From NCBI RefSeq assembly GCF_025821625.1, contig NZ_JACKSH010000107.1, positions 220 to 64,219 of the forward strand: a DNA stretch of 64,000 nucleotides, in the 5' to 3' direction. A program made the position numbers and the translations under genes. This document shows, in pieces, positions 1 through 9,803 of the stretch (positions are counted from its first letter, which is position 1; each line of letters opens with the position of its first letter). Under the pieces are notes generated by a model. It did no database searches. It saw only the letters and a program-made list of their open reading frames with translations, and was not told the origin of the DNA. This DNA is from Mycolicibacterium pyrenivorans. Lineage in GTDB: Bacteria > Actinomycetota > Actinomycetes > Mycobacteriales > Mycobacteriaceae.

Positions 1-1086
1 GCATCGCAGAACGGGGTCCGGCACCGCTGATCGCGCAACCGGAGGAAGGCGGCCAGCGCTTTCGGGAAAATCCTCGCCCGGGATTCCATGGCCACCAGTT
101 GTCCGGATTTCGGGTGGCGGTAGAGCCGCCGCAGCGTGGCCTTCACCGCCTTGTCGGCGACCGCGTCACCGGTGAGTCGGCGGGCGAACCCCGCCGGGAT
201 CGGTCCAAAGCCGTCCAGCCAGGCCGGTTCGTGGTCGTCGCCGGCCAGCGTGGTGTCGGCCATCACCAGATTCAACGCCACCGGCACCGGCTGTTGAGCG
301 GGGCGGCCGGTGAGGCGTTGGTAGGCGGTGTCGGCCATCACCTGCCCCCGGGAGCGCCCGTCACAGCTCACGTCGGCTTCGCGTTTGAGTGCGGCGAATG
401 AGGCGTTGGTAGGCGGTGTCGGCCATCACCTGCCCCCGGGAGCGCCCGTCACAGCTCACGTCGGCTTCGCGTTTGAGTGCGGCGAACACCGCCACCCCTC
501 GTTGCACAGGCAGCAGGACGGTCACGTAGGTCATGGTGTCGGGGGCGGGGCGGATCCACACCCCACGATCGGCGGCGGCCTTGGCTGAGCGGGCCACCAC
601 CGCCGCGGCGTCGAGGCGGGCGGCGATCCTCTTGGCTTCGGCCTCCACCCGGTCGTTACCCCAGCCCGCCAGTTTGGCGACGTCGGCGCACAGTTCGGCG
701 TCCAACGCGCGGCGATGCTCGACGCTCAGGCAGGCCGATTGTTTGACGATCAGCGTGGCCCGCCACTCCGAGAGCACCCCCGACTCCAGCGCGGCCAGGG
801 TGTGGGGCATCTCATGGACCAGGGCCTGAGCGAACCCCAGGTGCCGGTTCCCGCACGACGGGGCGTCATGGCGGGCCAACGCCACCTCCGACGCCAACCC
901 CAGGCCCCGTTTGCGGGCCGGCACCCCGGCTGCCTCCTCGGCAGCACGGCGTTTGGCCGCCCACAACGCCGTCGCCCGCGCCTGGGCCGCCGCCGTCGCC
1001 GACTTCAACCGCTCGAGCTGCTCGACCTGATCCCGCAGCGCAGCCTCACCCGCCCCCGGATCCACATCGAACAAACATTCGAACAT
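1..1086 (-). pseudogene. DUF222/HNH (13E12-repeat family) protein, frameshifted and cut by the window edge
   Basis: Reading down from 1086, the first ~230 residues form a typical DUF222 domain ending in ADTAYQRL. The frame then leaves the family and stops at 361. In another frame, from about 328 down to 1, the family sequence resumes (ADTAYQRLTGRPAQQPVPV and onward) and reaches the HNH-type CRTPFCDA start at the window edge. The break coincides with an 88-bp tandem duplication at 311-486; 88 is not a multiple of three. The family is a multicopy mycobacterial element-like gene of unclear role, usually with a C-terminal HNH nuclease motif. As read, no full protein can be made; a sequencing or assembly artefact is possible. 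Confidence 0.85.
311..486. repeat. Perfect 88-bp tandem duplication inside the 13E12 gene
   Basis: The block starting TGAGGCGTTGGTAGGCGGTG at 311-398 is repeated, apparently base for base, at 399-486. Removing one copy restores the DUF222/HNH reading frame, so this duplication is the event that broke the gene. Confidence 0.95.
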
Positions 1087-1127
1087 GAACCCAGGCTAAA
1101 CCACGCCCCCGACAAGTCCGGTCACCT

Positions 1128-1726
1128 AAGTGTGAGTTGCTGGGCGGCGTGGTACTGCTCGGCCTCGGATCGCGCTCCACCACCGACCAGGATGATGCGC
1201 TCCACATCCACGCCCTGCCCGGCGATCTTGTCGATGCAGTAGGCCATCGAGGACAGCAGGCCTTCCACGGCCGCACGAGCGATGTTCGGGGAGTGGAGGT
1301 TCGCATCGTCATCCCGTGCAGGGCACCGGCGGCCCGCGGCAGGTTCGGCGAGCGTTCCCCGTCGAACTGGGGGATGAGGACCAGGCCGTCGGCCCCGGCG
1401 GGCGCCGACAGAGCGAGCCGATCGAACTCGTCGAAATCCAGACTCAGCATCTCGGCGACCGCGGCCAGCAAAGGGGCCCCGTTGAGAGTGCACACCAGCG
1501 GAAGCTGGCGCCCTGTGGCGTCGGCGAAGCCGGCGACGAGGCCCTCCGCGTCGCGCGGAGCCACCTGTCCGACGGCGCTCACAACCCCCGACGTCCCCAA
1601 CGACACCACGCAGTCGCCGGCTCCTGCGCCCAATCCCAGTGCGGCTGAGGCGTTGTCGCCGGCGCCGGGACCCAGAGCGGTTCCCCGCGGCGTGATGCCC
1701 GCCGAGTCGCGCGGTCTGAGCACCCG
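1128..1726 (-). pseudogene. Xylulokinase (FGGY family) fragment
   Basis: The minus strand encodes the C-terminal FGGY region of a xylulokinase-like sugar kinase, including [27 protein letters not shown] and [13 protein letters not shown]. After LHGMT (about 1305) one base appears missing. The protein continues in the next frame as [14 protein letters not shown] and then [12 protein letters not shown]. The N-terminal half is absent, ending at the junction near 1726, and the last ~50 residues of the family are also lost. It cannot make a functional kinase. The adjacent sugar permease fragment suggests a decayed pentose uptake and phosphorylation locus. Confidence 0.8.
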
Positions 1727-1929
1727 CGGCAAGGGCGCGGGCAACACACTGCTGTGCGCCGTCGACGTCGTCATCGGTGGCGTGGTGGTCGCGACGATCG
1801 CCAACCGGACTGGGCCTGCTGAACCAGTCGTCCTACATCGACTTCCTGGTCACCGGTGGCGTGCTCCTGCTCGCGGCGAGCGTGGATGCGATATCCCGCA
1901 GGCGGCGCTCGTACACGTGCCTTGGATGA
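1727..1929 (+). pseudogene. Sugar ABC transporter permease (RbsC/XylH-like) C-terminal fragment
   Basis: Plus-strand residues [11 protein letters not shown] and [13 protein letters not shown], followed after a one-base slip near 1805-1810 by [32 protein letters not shown] and a TGA at 1927-1929, look like the last membrane segment and basic tail of a ribose/xylose-type ABC permease. Only ~65 residues remain. It points away from the xylulokinase fragment, and both genes lack their N-terminal parts exactly at their junction. Confidence 0.65.
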
Positions 1930-1939
1930 GCCGCAGACG

Positions 1940-3109
1940 TCAGGCCAGCCACCCGCCGATCCGGCGCAACGCCTCCTCGATGTCGCCGGTCGGGCCCGCG
2001 AACGACAACCGCACGTGCGCGCCGCCGCGGACCGTGTCGAAGTCGACACCGGGTGCGATCGCAACCCCGGTGTCCGCCAACAACTTCGAGCAGAAATCCA
2101 GCGAGTCGGTGGTCAGATGTGAGACGTCGGCGTAGACGTAGAAGGCTCCGTCGGTCGGGGCCAGCCGGTCGATCCCGATCCCGCGCAGCCCGTCGAGCAG
2201 CAGCGCCCGGTTGGCCGCATACCCGTCCAGCAGCGCATCGGCCTCGGCGATCGACTCGGGGGTGAACGCCGCGACCGCGGCCTCCTGGGCCAGTGTCGGC
2301 GGGCAGATGGTGAAGTTCCCGGTGAGGCAGTCGACGGCCCGTTTCAGCTCATCGGGCACCAGCATCCAGCCGAGCCGCCACCCCGTCATCGCGAAGTACT
2401 TCGAGAAACTGTTGACGACCACGGCTTCTCGCGACGTCTGCCACGCGCAGCTGGTCGCCGGGGAACCGTCGTAGACCAGGCCGTGGTACACCTCGTCGCT
2501 GATCAGGCGAACCCCCGACGCCGCGCACCAGGACGCGATCGCCGCGAGTTCGTCGGGAGGGATCACCGTGCCGGTCGGGTTCGCCGGACTCGCCACGACA
2601 ACGCCCGCGACAGGGGGATCGAGTTCGGCCAGCATCTGCGCCGTCGGCTGGAAACGGGTCTCGGGGCCGCAGGGCAGCTCCACCACCTCGCAGCCGAGCG
2701 CGGACAGGATGTTGCGGTAGCACGGGTATCCCGGGCTGGCGATCGCCACGCGGTCACCGACGTCGAAGCATGCGAGGAACGCCAACAGGAACCCGCCGGA
2801 CGAGCCGGTGGTGGCCACCACGTCACGCGCCTCGACCTCGAGTGCGTACTTGCTCCAGTACGAGTCGGCGATCGCCGCGCGCAACTCCGGTTTTCCCAAT
2901 GCCACGGTGTACCCGAGCTGGTTGCCCTTCAGCGCCGTCACGGCGGCGTCGCGGACCGGCGACGGCGCCCCTGCGCTGGGCTGTCCCGCTGACAGGTTCA
3001 CCAGATCGCCGTGAGTGCGTTGACGTTCGGCGGCCGCCAGCCACACGTCCATCACGTAGAACGGCGGGATACCTGCCCGAAGTGATGGGCCTCTTGCCGT
3101 GGTGGTCAC
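1940..3109 (-). CDS. aspB: Class I/II aminotransferase, Rv3565 (AspB) type
   Basis: PLP-dependent fold-type I aminotransferase of 389 residues. Visible motifs are the substrate loop NLSAGQPSAG, the cofactor region TTGSSGGFLLAF, ASPANPTG, SDEVYHGLVYDG and the lysine-bearing NSFSKYFAMTGWRLGW. The start is a GTG at 3109, nine bases after the fadE33 stop, so it is the last gene of the fadD3-fadE31-fadE32-fadE33-aspB operon. Length and position match Rv3565 of the KstR2 regulon. The true amino acid substrate is not known from sequence; a direct role in steroid ring breakdown is only suggested by co-regulation. Confidence 0.88.
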   Translation of the reverse strand: MTTTARGPSLRAGIPPFYVMDVWLAAAERQRTHGDLVNLSAGQPSAGAPSPVRDAAVTALKGNQLGYTVALGKPELRAAIADSYWSKYALEVEARDVVATTGSSGGFLLAFLACFDVGDRVAIASPGYPCYRNILSALGCEVVELPCGPETRFQPTAQMLAELDPPVAGVVVASPANPTGTVIPPDELAAIASWCAASGVRLISDEVYHGLVYDGSPATSCAWQTSREAVVVNSFSKYFAMTGWRLGWMLVPDELKRAVDCLTGNFTICPPTLAQEAAVAAFTPESIAEADALLDGYAANRALLLDGLRGIGIDRLAPTDGAFYVYADVSHLTTDSLDFCSKLLADTGVAIAPGVDFDTVRGGAHVRLSFAGPTGDIEEALRRIGGWLA

Positions 3110-3118
3110 GAGTCCAGG

Positions 3119-4060
3119 CTAGAACAGTTCGGATTCGAGGCGACGCAGATGCTGGCGCGGCGCCCCGAGCAGCTGCGCGCTGGCGTGGGCGCGTTTGAAG
3201 TACAGCTGGATGTCGCTCTCCCAGGTGATGGCGATGCCGCCGTGCATCTGGACAGCCTCGCCCGCCACCTTCGAGAACGCCTCGCTGGCCGCGACACGCG
3301 CCAGCGCCGCCGATGTCGGCGACGGGTCGGCCACCGCCTCGTCGACTACCGCGCGCGCCGACTGCACGGCGACGTACAGGTCGGCCATCCGGTGTTTGAG
3401 CGCCTGGAAGCTGCCGATCGGCCGACCGAACTGCACCCGGTCCTTGGTGTACTGCACGGTCAGGTCCAGACAGCGGGATGCCGCGCCGATCTGCTCGGCC
3501 GCCAGCAGGATCGCCGCGATGTCCGCCAGGCCGGGATCCGTGCCGATCGCGGAGGTCTCGGTGGCCTCCACCCGGGCCAGGCGGCGCGTCACGTCCATCG
3601 AGACCGCCGGCTGAGCTGTGAACGACGTCCAGCGCGTGAGCTTCTCCCCGTCGGCGGCGATCACGACGTCGGCGATGTCGCCGTTCACGACGTACCCCGG
3701 ATCGAAGACCACCACGCCGATCGAGCTTCCCTCCGCCAGCTTCTCGAGCGCGTCGGCATCCGGTTCGTCGGCCGCCAGCAGCGCCAACTCGGCCAGCGTG
3801 GTGCCGAGCAGCGGGGTCGGGACCAGGCCCTTGCCCAACTCCTCGAGCGCCACCGCGGCATCGGCCAGTTCGCCGCCCGCACCGCCCAGCTCCTCGGGAA
3901 CCACCAGGGCCGCAGCGCCGACCTGCTCACACAGCATCTGCCACAGCGACTCGTCGTATCCCCGCCCAGAACTCATCGCCTCGCGCACCGCCTCCGGCGA
4001 CGCGTGCTTCTCGACGAGCGCAGCGACCGTGTCGCGCAGCAGGTTCCGTTCTTCTGTCAT
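3119..4060 (-). CDS. fadE33: Acyl-CoA dehydrogenase FadE33
   Basis: Short acyl-CoA dehydrogenase-like protein of 313 residues. The order (FadE31, FadE32, FadE33) and length match Rv3564. Family features include VPEELGGAGGELADAAVALE in the N-terminal helical domain and the C-terminal helix bundle VQFGRPIGSFQALKHRMAD and AVQMHGGIAITWE. FadE31-33 proteins of M. tuberculosis form heteromeric flavin dehydrogenases; shortened subunits such as this one pair with a partner that completes the active site. Proposed role: oxidation of CoA-thioester intermediates after rings C/D open. The ATG at 4060 lies 31 bases after fadE32. Confidence 0.9.
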   Translation of the reverse strand: MTEERNLLRDTVAALVEKHASPEAVREAMSSGRGYDESLWQMLCEQVGAAALVVPEELGGAGGELADAAVALEELGKGLVPTPLLGTTLAELALLAADEPDADALEKLAEGSSIGVVVFDPGYVVNGDIADVVIAADGEKLTRWTSFTAQPAVSMDVTRRLARVEATETSAIGTDPGLADIAAILLAAEQIGAASRCLDLTVQYTKDRVQFGRPIGSFQALKHRMADLYVAVQSARAVVDEAVADPSPTSAALARVAASEAFSKVAGEAVQMHGGIAITWESDIQLYFKRAHASAQLLGAPRQHLRRLESELF

Positions 4061-4091
4061 GCGCGATCCGCCTTCGCTCCTCGCTGAACCG

Positions 4092-5051
4092 TCATGCGGT
4101 CAGTGCCTCCAGTACTCGGCGCCGGTGCCACGTCGGGTCGCCCCATGCGGGGCGCAACGCCTGCACCCTCACCAGCAGCAGCGACAGGTCGTGCTCCTGA
4201 GTGAAGCCGATCGCGCCGTGGGTCTGCAACGCCGACCGCGCGGCCAGGAGAGCCGCGTCTGCCGCTGCGGCCTTGGCTGCGCTGACGTCGCGGGCGGTGT
4301 CGTCGGATCCGTCCGCGAGCGACAGCGCCGCTCCGTAGACCAACGGCCGGGCCAGTTCCACCGCGATGAGCACATCGGCGAGCTTGTGCTTGATCGCCTG
4401 ATACGTGCCGATGACGGTGCCGAACTGGCTGCGCTGCTTGGCGTATTCGACGGCCGTATCCAGCATCGCCTGCGCTGCACCCACCAGTTGCGCCGCGGTC
4501 CCCAGTGCACCGAACTCGAAGGCGCGAGCGACATCGGCCGGCTGGGCGTCGCCGGTGGCGGTGACGTCGAACAGCGTGCGGCTCAGGTCCACCGACGCGT
4601 GTTTGTCACCCGCCGTGCCGACGCGTACCTGCCCGTCCTCGGCGATCAGGATCAGCCCGGCGGTGTCGGCGTCGACCGCGCGGGGGACCAGCGGCGGCTG
4701 AGCTACCGTGGCGATCAGTTCACCGGACGCCAGAGCGGCGCTGCGCTCATCACCGGCGAGCAGAATCGGTGCCACCGCAATGGATTCGGTGACGGGACCG
4801 GGGACACCCCACCGCCCGAGCCGCTCCAGGGCCACCACCAGGTCGGTCGGGTGCGCCTCGATGCCGTCGAACTTCTCGGGCACCATCAGTGCCGTCACGC
4901 CGAGGTCGGCCAGTTGCGCCCACACCTTGCGGCCGGGCGCGGTGTCACCCCCGCCCCATGCCCGGATGGCGGCGGGCAGGTCGGCAGCGCCCAGGGCGGC
5001 GTCGATACTGGCCGCGAAGTCGCGCTGCTGTTCGTCTAACTCAAAGTTCAC
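4092..5051 (-). CDS. fadE32: Acyl-CoA dehydrogenase FadE32
   Basis: Acyl-CoA dehydrogenase family protein of 319 residues, starting MNFELDEQQRDFAASI. VPEKFDGIEAHPTDLVVALE and SQFGTVIGTYQAIKHKLADV mark the N- and C-terminal helical domains, and ALQTHGAIGFTQEHDLSL the C-terminal signature. It matches Rv3563 in length and position. In M. tuberculosis FadE32 is placed after IpdAB, acting on methyl-oxo-decanedioyl-type CoA intermediates with FadE31 as partner. The gene sits 6 bases downstream of fadE31, in an operon led by fadD3 and its KstR2 box. Confidence 0.9.
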   Translation of the reverse strand: MNFELDEQQRDFAASIDAALGAADLPAAIRAWGGGDTAPGRKVWAQLADLGVTALMVPEKFDGIEAHPTDLVVALERLGRWGVPGPVTESIAVAPILLAGDERSAALASGELIATVAQPPLVPRAVDADTAGLILIAEDGQVRVGTAGDKHASVDLSRTLFDVTATGDAQPADVARAFEFGALGTAAQLVGAAQAMLDTAVEYAKQRSQFGTVIGTYQAIKHKLADVLIAVELARPLVYGAALSLADGSDDTARDVSAAKAAAADAALLAARSALQTHGAIGFTQEHDLSLLLVRVQALRPAWGDPTWHRRRVLEALTA

Positions 5052-5057
5052 GATCGT

Positions 5058-6209
5058 CTACTTTCGGGGCAGGCCCAGGAGCCGCTCGGCGATGATGTTG
5101 CGTTGGATCTCGTTGGTGCCCGCATAGATCGGGCCGCCGAGCGCGAACAGCAGACCGTCGGTCCAGTTGTAGGATGCCTCCTCGCGTCCGGCGGTCTCGG
5201 CCAGCTCGCCGTCGGCGCCCCGCAGGTCCAGCGCGGTCTGGTGCAGCGCGACGTCGAGGTCGGACCAGAACACCTTGGTGATCGACGATTCCGCGCCGAG
5301 CTCCCCGCCGTTGCTCACGCGGGTGACGGTGCCGAAGGTGTGCAGCCGGTAGGCCTGGGCCTTGATCCACGCGTCGGCGACACGGTCGACGAACGCCGGG
5401 TCGGGGTTGTCCTTCCACTGCGCCACAAGCCGTTCAGCCGGGGCGAGGAACCGCGCGGGGCTGCGCAGCGACATGCCGCGTTCGTTGCTCGACGTGCTCA
5501 TGGCCGCTTTCCAGCCGTCGTGCACGCCGCCGATGACGTCCTCGTCGGGGACGAACACGTCGTCGAGGAAGATCTCGCCGAACCCGGTGTCGCCGCCGAG
5601 TTGGGCGATCGGCCGGACGGTCACCCCGTCGGCCTTCAGGTCGAACATAAAGTAGGTCAGGCCCTTGTGGCGCTGCGCTTCCGGGTCGGAGCGGAACAGC
5701 CCGAAGGCGCGCTCGCCGAAGACCGCGCGCGAACTCCAGATCTTCTGCCCGTTGAGCAGCCAGCCGCCGTCGGTCCTGGTCGCCGTCGACCGCAGCGACG
5801 CCAGGTCACTGCCAGACTCGGGCTCCGACCAGGCCTGCGCCCAGATCTCCTCGCCGCTGGCCATCTTCGGCAGGATCCTGTCCAGCTGCTCCTCGGTCCC
5901 GTGGGAGAACAGCGTCGGCGCCAGCATCGACGTGCCGTTGGCGCTCGCGCGTCCCGGCGCGCCCGCGCGGAAGTACTCCTCCTCGTACACGACCCACTGC
6001 AGCAGGGTCGCGTCACGGCCGCCGTACTTCTGGGGCCAGGTGATCACCGACAGTCCGGCGTCGAAAAGCACCTTGTCCCACCGGCGGTGCTGCTCGAATC
6101 CCTCGGCGGTGTCGTACGACTTCGTCGGGAAGGAATCCTTGTGGGCGGTGAGGAACTCACGCACCTCGGCCTGGAATTCGAGGGTGGCGTCGTCGAAGTT
6201 CAGGTCCAT
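5058..6209 (-). CDS. fadE31: Acyl-CoA dehydrogenase FadE31
   Basis: Full-length acyl-CoA dehydrogenase of 383 residues. FAD and substrate motifs are in order: WAQAWSEPESGSDLASL near residue 130, NGQKIWSSRAVFGERAF, and the C-terminal GPIYAGTNEIQRNIIAERLL with the family's G-x-NEIQ motif. It corresponds to Rv3562 and is the likely FAD-carrying partner of the short FadE32 and FadE33 subunits encoded just downstream. The ATG at 6209 lies 19 bases after the fadD3 stop. Confidence 0.92.
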   Translation of the reverse strand: MDLNFDDATLEFQAEVREFLTAHKDSFPTKSYDTAEGFEQHRRWDKVLFDAGLSVITWPQKYGGRDATLLQWVVYEEEYFRAGAPGRASANGTSMLAPTLFSHGTEEQLDRILPKMASGEEIWAQAWSEPESGSDLASLRSTATRTDGGWLLNGQKIWSSRAVFGERAFGLFRSDPEAQRHKGLTYFMFDLKADGVTVRPIAQLGGDTGFGEIFLDDVFVPDEDVIGGVHDGWKAAMSTSSNERGMSLRSPARFLAPAERLVAQWKDNPDPAFVDRVADAWIKAQAYRLHTFGTVTRVSNGGELGAESSITKVFWSDLDVALHQTALDLRGADGELAETAGREEASYNWTDGLLFALGGPIYAGTNEIQRNIIAERLLGLPRK

Positions 6210-6228
6210 TAGAAAGTGTCAGCCCCTT

Positions 6229-7746
6229 TCACTTAAGGCTCCGCAGCAGGGGCTTGACCACCTTGCCGCCCGGATTGCGCGGCAGCGCGTCGAGGAACTC
6301 GACCGACCGCGGGGTCTTGAAGTTCGCGAGATGTTCGCGGGTGAAGGCGATCACGGTCTCGGCGTCCAGCTCGGCGCCCGGCAGCGCGACGACGAACGCC
6401 CTGCCCACCTCGCCCAGTCGCTCGTCAGGCACTCCGATTACGGCGGCCTCGGCGACGCCGTCGAGGCGGGCGAGCACCTGCTCGACCTCGGCCGGGTAGA
6501 CGTTGAAGCCGCCGCAGATGTACATGTCCTTGAGCCGGTCGGTGATCTTCAGGTTGCCCGCGTCGTCCAACTCGCCGACGTCTCCGGTGTGCAACCAGCC
6601 GTCGTCGTCGATCGCCGCGGCGGTGGCCTCGGGATCGTCGAGGTATCCCAGCATCACGTTGGGCCCGCGCAACAACACCTCGCCCCGATCACCGATCCGC
6701 AGTTCGAAGTCCGCGATCGGACGGCCGGAGGTGGTGGCCACGGTGACGGCGTCGTCCTCGGCGCGGCACATGGTGCCGAAGCCGCTGGCCTCCGTCAGCC
6801 CATAGGCGGTGAGGACGATGTCGATGTCGAGTTCGCTCTGCATCCGCTCGATCAGCACGACGGGGATGGTGGCGGCACCGGTGACCGCGAACCGCAGCGA
6901 GCTCAGGTCGAAGTCACCGCGCCCGGGGTGGTCGAGCAGTGTCTGGTAGATCGTCGGCGGGCCGGGCAACACGGTGATCCGGTTGTCCTGCACCGCCCGC
7001 ATCGCCTGCTCGGGATCGAAGGTCAGCTGGGGGATGAGCGTCGCGCCGGTCTGCAGGCAGGCCAGGATGCCTGCCTTGTAGCCGAAGTTGTGGAAGAACG
7101 GGTTGATGCACAGGTAGCGGTCGTCGCTGGTGAGCTGACCGCAGGCGGCCCACGCGGCGGATGCGTCGAGTGACTGGCGGTGCGCACAGCGAACACCCTT
7201 GCTGCGCCCGGTGGTGCCGGAGGTGAACAGGATGTCGGAGACGTCGTCGGGCGCCACGGCCGCGGCGCGGGCGTCGACCTCGTCGAGATCACCACCGCGG
7301 CCGACGAACTCGTCCCACGTGCCGTCGTCCTTCTCGATCGGGATCCGCACGACGTGGCGCAGCGCGGGCAGCGCATCGCGATCGACGCTCGCCGCCTTGT
7401 CGGCACCGAGGAATTCGGCGGAGGCGAACAGCAGCGGCGCAGCGGTGCGGACCAGGATGTCGGTGGCCTCACTGGCGGTGTAGCGCGTGTTGAGTGGGAC
7501 GAGCACGCCGCCGGCGTGGTGGGCGGCCAGGCACGCCACCACCCAGTGCCAGGTGTTCGGCGACCAGATCGCGACCCGGTCACCGGGCTGCACGCCCAGG
7601 TCGATCATCGCCGCCGCGGCCTGCCGGACCTCCGAGCGCAGCTCGGCGAACGTCATCGTTCGGTCTGCCGTGACCACCGCGGGGTGGTCGGGAAGCTCGC
7701 GCGCGATCCGGTCGAGAACCGCGGGAGTGGTTCTCCGCTGTGTCAT
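6229..7746 (-). CDS. fadD3: HIP-CoA synthetase FadD3
   Basis: AMP-forming acyl-CoA synthetase of 505 residues. It carries the P-loop-like ILFTSGTTGRSKGVRC near residue 175, LTAYGLTEASGFGT, the hinge region LHTGDVGELDDAGNLKITDR and the C-terminal lysine motif PRNPGGKVVK. FadD3 (Rv3561) activates 3aα-H-4α(3'-propanoate)-7aβ-methylhexahydro-1,5-indanedione (HIP) with CoA, the entry step of ring C/D breakdown; HIP-CoA is the KstR2 ligand. I chose the ATG at 7746 rather than 7767 because it gives the usual N-terminus and family length. A KstR2 box lies ~53 bp upstream. Confidence 0.94.
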   Translation of the reverse strand: MTQRRTTPAVLDRIARELPDHPAVVTADRTMTFAELRSEVRQAAAAMIDLGVQPGDRVAIWSPNTWHWVVACLAAHHAGGVLVPLNTRYTASEATDILVRTAAPLLFASAEFLGADKAASVDRDALPALRHVVRIPIEKDDGTWDEFVGRGGDLDEVDARAAAVAPDDVSDILFTSGTTGRSKGVRCAHRQSLDASAAWAACGQLTSDDRYLCINPFFHNFGYKAGILACLQTGATLIPQLTFDPEQAMRAVQDNRITVLPGPPTIYQTLLDHPGRGDFDLSSLRFAVTGAATIPVVLIERMQSELDIDIVLTAYGLTEASGFGTMCRAEDDAVTVATTSGRPIADFELRIGDRGEVLLRGPNVMLGYLDDPEATAAAIDDDGWLHTGDVGELDDAGNLKITDRLKDMYICGGFNVYPAEVEQVLARLDGVAEAAVIGVPDERLGEVGRAFVVALPGAELDAETVIAFTREHLANFKTPRSVEFLDALPRNPGGKVVKPLLRSLK

Positions 7747-7798
7747 CCCTCGCTTCGCTCCTGCCAACCGGCGGTCCTCATCGACGCTCCTCTAACAA

Positions 7799-7812
7799 AG
7801 CAAGTGCTTGGT
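7799..7812. promoter_or_regulatory. KstR2 operator in the fadD3/fadE30 divergent promoter
   Basis: AGCAAGTGCTTGGT matches the published KstR2 motif AnCAAGnnCTTGnT at every fixed position. It lies between divergent fadD3 (start 7746) and fadE30 (start 7829), so one site can control both operons, including kstR2 itself. Confidence 0.92.
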
Positions 7813-7828
7813 AGGTTAGCCTACAGGG

Positions 7829-8978
<1,150 letters not shown>

Positions 8979-8983
<5 letters not shown>

Positions 8984-9000
8984 GCGCTTGCGCGAAGACC
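8979..9000 (+). repeat. Dispersed ~20-bp repeat, copy 1 (fadE30/ipdF junction)
   Basis: Contains TGAGCGCTTGCGCGAAGAC. It spans the fadE30 stop codon (8981-8983) and leads into the ipdF ribosome site. Related copies are at 28522, 59181 (inverted) and 60791. Confidence 0.75.
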
Positions 9001-9011
9001 AGAGGAGCAGC

Positions 9012-9803
9012 ATGACCGACCTTTCCATCGCCCCGAAAGAGATTGACGGCCACGGACTTCTGACCGGAAAGGTCGTCCTGGTGACGGCCGCCGCGGGCAC
9101 CGGTATCGGGTCCACGACCGCCCGCCGGGCACTGCTGGAAGGCGCCGACGTCGTCGTCTCCGACTACCACGAACGGCGGCTCAACGAGACGCGTGACGAA
9201 CTCGCCTCACTGAGGCTGGGCAAGGTCGACGCCGTCGTCTGCGACGTCACCTCCACCGAGGCCGTGGACGCGCTGATCACTCGGACAGTCGCCGCCGCGG
9301 GCCGCCTGGACGTCCTCGTCAACAACGCCGGCCTGGGCGGGCAGACGCCCGTCGTCGACATGTCCGACGACGAGTGGGACCGCGTCCTGAACGTCACGCT
9401 CACCTCGGTGATGCGTGCGACGCGTGCCGCGCTGCGCTACTTCCGCGACGCCCCGCACGGCGGCGTCATCGTCAACAACGCCAGCGTCCTCGGCTGGCGC
9501 GCGCAGCACTCGCAGTCGCACTATGCGGCGGCCAAGGCCGGCGTGATGGCGCTGACCCGTTGCAGCGCAATCGAAGCCGTCGAGTACGGGGTGCGGATCA
9601 ACGCGGTGTCGCCCAGCATCGCCCGGCACAAGTTCCTCGAGAAGACGAGCAGCTCCGAGCTGCTGGACCGGCTCTCCGAGGGCGAGGCGTTCGGACGGGC
9701 CGCCGAGCCATGGGAGGTCGCGGCCACCATCGCGTTCCTGGCCAGCGACTACTCCAGTTACCTGACCGGCGAAGTGATCTCGGTGTCGAGCCAGCACCCG
9801 TGA
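9012..9803 (+). CDS. ipdF: Short-chain dehydrogenase IpdF (Rv3559c type)
   Basis: Classical SDR of 263 residues. The Rossmann glycine motif is the unusual TAAAGTGIGS near residue 25; NNAG and the catalytic Y-x-x-x-K (HYAAAKAG) follow. IpdF is assigned as the hydroxyacyl-CoA dehydrogenase step on the β-oxidised HIP-CoA side chain. The ATG at 9012 is preferred over 8988 because AGAGGAG sits 5-6 bases upstream. The stop overlaps the kstR2 GTG (GTGA), indicating translational coupling. Confidence 0.88.
   Translation: MTDLSIAPKEIDGHGLLTGKVVLVTAAAGTGIGSTTARRALLEGADVVVSDYHERRLNETRDELASLRLGKVDAVVCDVTSTEAVDALITRTVAAAGRLDVLVNNAGLGGQTPVVDMSDDEWDRVLNVTLTSVMRATRAALRYFRDAPHGGVIVNNASVLGWRAQHSQSHYAAAKAGVMALTRCSAIEAVEYGVRINAVSPSIARHKFLEKTSSSELLDRLSEGEAFGRAAEPWEVAATIAFLASDYSSYLTGEVISVSSQHP

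Noticed and set aside
1137..2135. 332-aa plus-strand frame over the xylulokinase/permease relics
   Set aside because: Its sequence resembles no family, while the other frames carry clear kinase and permease motifs; high-GC artefact.
9700..9800. Separate promoter and KstR2 site directly before kstR2
   Set aside because: No AnCAAGnnCTTGnT match; kstR2 overlaps ipdF by four bases and is best explained by the fadE30 promoter.
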